Shown in pieces: positions 6,771-8,915 of a stretch of DNA of 8,915 nt. The stretch is from positions 1 to 8,915 of the forward strand of contig CAJUSQ010000112.1 of the NCBI GenBank assembly GCA_910588885.1, in the 5' to 3' direction. Position 1 is the stretch's first letter; each line of letters starts with the position of its first letter. The position numbers and the translations under genes were made by a program. The notes under the pieces are model-generated. The model saw only the letters and a list, made by a program, of their open reading frames with translations, made no database searches and was not told the DNA's origin. Source of the DNA: an uncultured Lachnospiraceae bacterium. GTDB lineage: Bacteria; Bacillota; Clostridia; Lachnospirales; Lachnospiraceae.

Positions 6771-8132
6771 TTAAAGCCGGTTCATATCAATCAGGACAAT
6801 TGTCTCGTCCTCCGCTGCCCGGGCCGTAATTGCGTTATCAAAATGCCGGGCGGAAAACAGATAGTATTTCTCTGCCTTAATCTTCGCCTGATCCATGCTT
6901 TGTAACAAATTTTCAAACATTTCTTCCGTCAGGGCGTCTTCCGACCAGTTACACAGGCCCACGATCCGCTCCCGGACGGCGTTCTGGGCCACAATATCAA
7001 TACTGCCCTGTTTGCCGACCCAGGTGCCGATTTTATGAATTTCAATCGGCAGCTGCTTTACCATGCTCATCAACTGCAGATATTCCATGCACACCCGCCG
7101 GAAGCATTCATTCAGATATTCCTCCAGCCCCGGTTCAATATGTACCTCAAAAAATTTCCTTGCCGGAAGCAGGTACAGATCCGAAAGGTTCGGATACACG
7201 AACTTATACCAGAAATGCACGTATGTATTCTTAATCCGGTACAGGCCCTTCTGGGCATTCTCCCAGCCCCCGGTTTCAAAGGAATACACCTTTTCCACCA
7301 CGTCAAAGGCCATCAGGTTCTTTAAATATACGCTGATCTTCGCCCTGGAAAACCCGGTATATTGAAACAAATCATTCAGCTTCCGCCTGCCGGAAGCAAT
7401 GGCCTGTAAAATCGTATTGTACACGGAAAGCTCCCGCAGCTCTTCGCTGATATACTGCTGGGCCTCCCGGTACAAAAAGCCCCCTTCCGCCAAAATATGG
7501 CGGCAGACATTTTCCTTCAGGTCCTGCCCGGCATCCCAGTGCTTCAGATACCCCGGAATACCTCCCAGAATACCGTAAACCTGGATGCACTCCCGCACCC
7601 CGTAATCCGGCAGCATTTTTACCACATCCACAAATCCCAGCTCGCCCACCTTCAAAGTACCGGTTACTTTCCGGGCACAGGAACCCAGGCAGGCCACCAT
7701 ATCGTTCTCCACCCAGGCAATTGAGGAGCTGCACAGAAGGATCAATACCGGCCCCGGATACAGCTTTTTGTCCTTCAGCCGCCCGATACTGGCCACGAAT
7801 TCCTCATCCTTTTTGGCAATATACTCAAAATCGTCAATTACAAGTACCAGCTTGCTTCCGTCTCCGCTGCGGATCCTGTTGAAAAAAGTATCGTATTGAA
7901 AATCTTGAATCTTGATTTTATATTTCTGCTCAATCTCCTGCCCAAACATACGGCGCTGCAGATCCGTGGAAGCCTGCCTGGCCCCGTAATAAAAACACTT
8001 TTTCTTCTGTAAAAAATTCCAGAGCAGCTCCCGCTTTCCGCTGTCCCTTCTCCCGTAAAGCACGACCAGCTGATTGCCGTCCCGACGGTAAAATTTCTCA
8101 AGTTCCCTTAATTCCGTAGTTCTTCCAACCAT
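6771..8132 (-). CDS. COG1672/MNS-type P-loop ATPase with DUF234-like C-terminal domain, catalytic motifs degenerate
   Basis: The 453-residue protein starts MVGRTTELRELEKFY, the usual opening of archaeal-type ATPases (PF01637 and relatives). Walker A is GRRDSGKR (27-34): the lysine is kept but the expected Thr/Ser is Arg34. Walker B is LVLVIDDFEY (95-104), with D101 where Glu is normal. CSSSIAWVEN (134-143) fits the sensor strand and LGGIPGYL (189-196) is a hallmark of the family. A winged-helix segment follows (about 238-283). The C-terminal DUF234-like nuclease-fold domain (about 297-430) keeps IGTWVGKQGSIDIVAQ with D379. The usual ECKW is LCNW (393-396), so the Glu and Lys of the PD-(D/E)xK motif are missing. 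The start ATG at 8132 has AAGGA 7-8 bases upstream. The function of the family is unsettled, with mobile-element and defence roles both suggested. Here it heads an operon with topB, and a non-hydrolytic DNA- or nucleotide-binding role is possible. Confidence 0.85.
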   Translation of the reverse strand: MVGRTTELRELEKFYRRDGNQLVVLYGRRDSGKRELLWNFLQKKKCFYYGARQASTDLQRRMFGQEIEQKYKIKIQDFQYDTFFNRIRSGDGSKLVLVIDDFEYIAKKDEEFVASIGRLKDKKLYPGPVLILLCSSSIAWVENDMVACLGSCARKVTGTLKVGELGFVDVVKMLPDYGVRECIQVYGILGGIPGYLKHWDAGQDLKENVCRHILAEGGFLYREAQQYISEELRELSVYNTILQAIASGRRKLNDLFQYTGFSRAKISVYLKNLMAFDVVEKVYSFETGGWENAQKGLYRIKNTYVHFWYKFVYPNLSDLYLLPARKFFEVHIEPGLEEYLNECFRRVCMEYLQLMSMVKQLPIEIHKIGTWVGKQGSIDIVAQNAVRERIVGLCNWSEDALTEEMFENLLQSMDQAKIKAEKYYLFSARHFDNAITARAAEDETIVLIDMNRL

Positions 8133-8150
8133 ATATGCTTCCTTCTCTTT

Positions 8151-8262
8151 CTTTTTAACCCGTTCTCCTGCTTCCCTTCAGTTTCTGCCAAACTACTGTT
8201 TGCACTCGGTTTTTGCCAAGTTCCTGCCTGCCCTCGATTTCTGCCAGGCTCCTGCTTCCACT
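8151..8262. repeat. Degenerate 28-bp tandem repeat, about 3.5 copies
   Basis: Three consecutive units of exactly 28 bases run 8179-8206, 8207-8234 and 8235-8262. Each reads approximately CgrTTTCTGCCArrcTcCTG followed by a variable 4-5 bases and CMCT. A preceding half unit (8151-8178) shares CTCCTGCTTCC in the same register with the third unit. Most of it lies in the 5' leader of the ATPase mRNA, between the promoter at 8300 and the start at 8132. It is not a CRISPR array: there are no spacers and the units diverge. Confidence 0.7.
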
Positions 8263-8299
8263 TGGCGCTCATTTATTAAGTGCTTATTTAAGTATTCAT

Positions 8300-8328
8300 A
8301 TTATATCATAGTTTAATTTTTTAGTAAA
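8300..8328 (-). promoter_or_regulatory. Promoter of the ATPase-topB operon
   Basis: On the minus strand a perfect TATAAT (8300-8305) is preceded by TGA, an extended -10. TTTACT (8323-8328, 4 of 6 to consensus) lies 17 bases upstream. Transcription would start near 8293, leaving a leader of about 160 bases that contains the 28-bp tandem repeats. Confidence 0.7.
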
Positions 8329-8437
8329 TAGAAAAGGTGTAAAGTCGGTTTTCCTGGATAAGCGTTAGGTTACTGTTGTCAAATACGGTTTTGCATCCTT
8401 GGTGCATAAATAACGCTCCACCAGTTGGGTCTTTCAT

Positions 8438-8492
8438 TATTCCGAAAACAATAGAATATTATTCCTCTTGGTTGATAATATTCCGAAAACAA
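8438..8492. repeat. Two copies of a 14-bp direct repeat in the Fic promoter region, candidate operator
   Basis: TATTCCGAAAACAA occurs exactly at 8438-8451 and 8479-8492, a 41-base period or about four helical turns. A partial third copy, ATTATTCC, lies between them (8458-8465), so TTCC recurs at 22- and 19-base steps on nearly the same helix face. The second full copy lies in the spacer between the -35 and -10 boxes of the Fic promoter, where a bound protein would block RNA polymerase. Confidence 0.6.
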
Positions 8493-8500
8493 GATATACT
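8472..8500 (+). promoter_or_regulatory. Promoter of the Fic gene
   Basis: TTGATA (8472-8477) and TATACT (8495-8500) are separated by 17 bases, each 5 of 6 to the sigma-A consensus. The start site would be near 8507, followed by GAGGTG at 8513-8518 and the ATG at 8527. Confidence 0.75.
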
Positions 8501-8526
8501 AATGAGGGAAGAGAGGTGCAATCTTT

Positions 8527-8915
8527 ATGTATATTACGGTAAGGCAGGCAGCAGGACAATGGGGAATTTCTGACAGACGGGTACGTATACTTTGCTCGGA
8601 AGGAAAAATTTTGGGAGCCACACGGGAAGGGCGCAACTGGATGATCCCATCAGATGCGAAAAAACCACAGGATGGACGTTTGAAAGCGACAGAAAATTTA
8701 CTGAAAGCCATAGACAGGAAGAAAAGAGAACTGGATACCAGACGCCCGTTGACTGAGGGTGAACTGGAGCGCTTGACTGAGGAATTCGTGATTGAGTATA
8801 CTTATAATTCAAATGCAATTGAGGGAAATACCCTAAACCTTCGTGAGACGGATATGGTTCTGCGTGGCCTGACGATTGACAGGAAACCGTTAAAAGACCA
8901 TATGGAGGCAGTCGG
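8527..8915 (+). CDS. Fic-family protein with N-terminal HTH domain, 5' part (gene continues past the right edge)
   Basis: The open frame from ATG 8527 runs 129 codons to the edge. Residues 1-45 (YITVRQAAGQWGISDRRVRI then SEGKILGATREGRNWMIP) form an excisionase/MerR-like helix-turn-helix of the kind found ahead of Fic domains in Firmicutes. Residues 74-125 are the start of a Fic domain. S95-N-A-I-E99-G100 fits the inhibitory helix motif (S/T)xxxE(G/N), so this would be a self-inhibited (class II) Fic protein. The catalytic HPFxxGNGR motif must lie beyond the window and cannot be checked. Fic enzymes usually transfer AMP or a related group to target proteins. The DNA-binding domain plus the repeated element in its promoter suggests autoregulation. 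GAGGTG lies 8 bases before the ATG. It is the only plus-strand gene and faces away from the ATPase operon. Confidence 0.85.
   Translation, partial: MYITVRQAAGQWGISDRRVRILCSEGKILGATREGRNWMIPSDAKKPQDGRLKATENLLKAIDRKKRELDTRRPLTEGELERLTEEFVIEYTYNSNAIEGNTLNLRETDMVLRGLTIDRKPLKDHMEAV

Larger units (their letters stand above)
8133..8526. other. Divergent intergenic region between the ATPase operon and the Fic gene
   Basis: This 394-base stretch has no convincing coding frame. From left to right it holds the ATPase ribosome binding site, 3.5 copies of a 28-bp tandem repeat, the minus-strand promoter (8300-8328), an unassigned stretch around 8330-8435, two copies of a 14-bp element and the plus-strand Fic promoter. 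In the unassigned part the only structure I noted is a small TGCA-N7-TGCA inverted repeat at 8392-8406. Confidence 0.7.

Noticed and set aside
7372..7734. 120-codon minus-strand frame within the ATPase gene
   Set aside because: Alternate frame of the real 453-codon gene; Gly/Arg-rich shadow without family resemblance.
8151..8262. CRISPR array
   Set aside because: 28-base periodicity is suggestive, but the units abut directly without spacers and diverge from one another, and no cas gene is present.
8376..8573. Small plus-strand frame starting at TTG upstream of the Fic gene
   Set aside because: It spans the Fic promoter and operator repeats, overlaps the Fic start in another frame, and has no ribosome binding site.
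8534..8818. Minus-strand frame opposite the Fic gene
   Set aside because: Antisense to a clear HTH-Fic reading frame with a good promoter and ribosome binding site.

Overview
The window looks like a chromosomal segment from a Clostridia-class Firmicute, most likely Lachnospiraceae. This rests on the mid-range GC, strong AAGGAG-type ribosome binding sites, tightly packed co-directional genes, and the gene families present (a GGGtGRT protein beside a NifU-like scaffold, and the 'putative ABC exporter' family). The assignment comes from family resemblance only; no database was searched.

Layout. Seven genes lie on the minus strand and one on the plus strand. Reading the minus strand in transcription order (right to left): an operon starts from an extended -10 promoter near 8300 and encodes a COG1672-type P-loop ATPase with degenerate catalytic motifs (6771-8132), then a type IA topoisomerase of the TopB class (4684-6747). 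After a 114-bp polypurine repeat tract comes a GlmU-like left-handed beta-helix protein (3904-4569). A hairpin plus U-tract (3830-3889) then probably ends this unit.

Embedded in that hairpin are a perfect TTGACA -35 box and a long dyad resembling a GntR/YtrA-type operator. They precede a two-gene ABC exporter (ATPase 3073-3792, permease 1490-3073, overlapping at TAATG). Seven bases past the permease stop there is another promoter, with an AT-rich dyad (1413-1441) in its leader. It drives a NifU-like Fe-S scaffold protein (685-1377) and a GGGtGRT protein that runs off the left edge (1-666).

On the right, the only plus-strand gene (8527 to the edge) is the 5' part of a Fic-family protein with an N-terminal excisionase/MerR-like DNA-binding domain and a visible inhibitory-helix motif. 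It has a near-consensus promoter and a repeated 14-bp element that may be its operator. The intergenic region 8133-8526 carries two divergent promoters and 3.5 degenerate copies of a 28-bp tandem repeat.

The most interesting items are: the poorly characterised GGGtGRT/NifU-like pair with its redox-operator-like leader; the terminator, promoter and operator nested in one 60-bp stretch; the ATPase whose Walker A, Walker B and nuclease motifs are all altered; the tandem-repeat leaders; and the HTH-Fic gene with its repeated promoter element.
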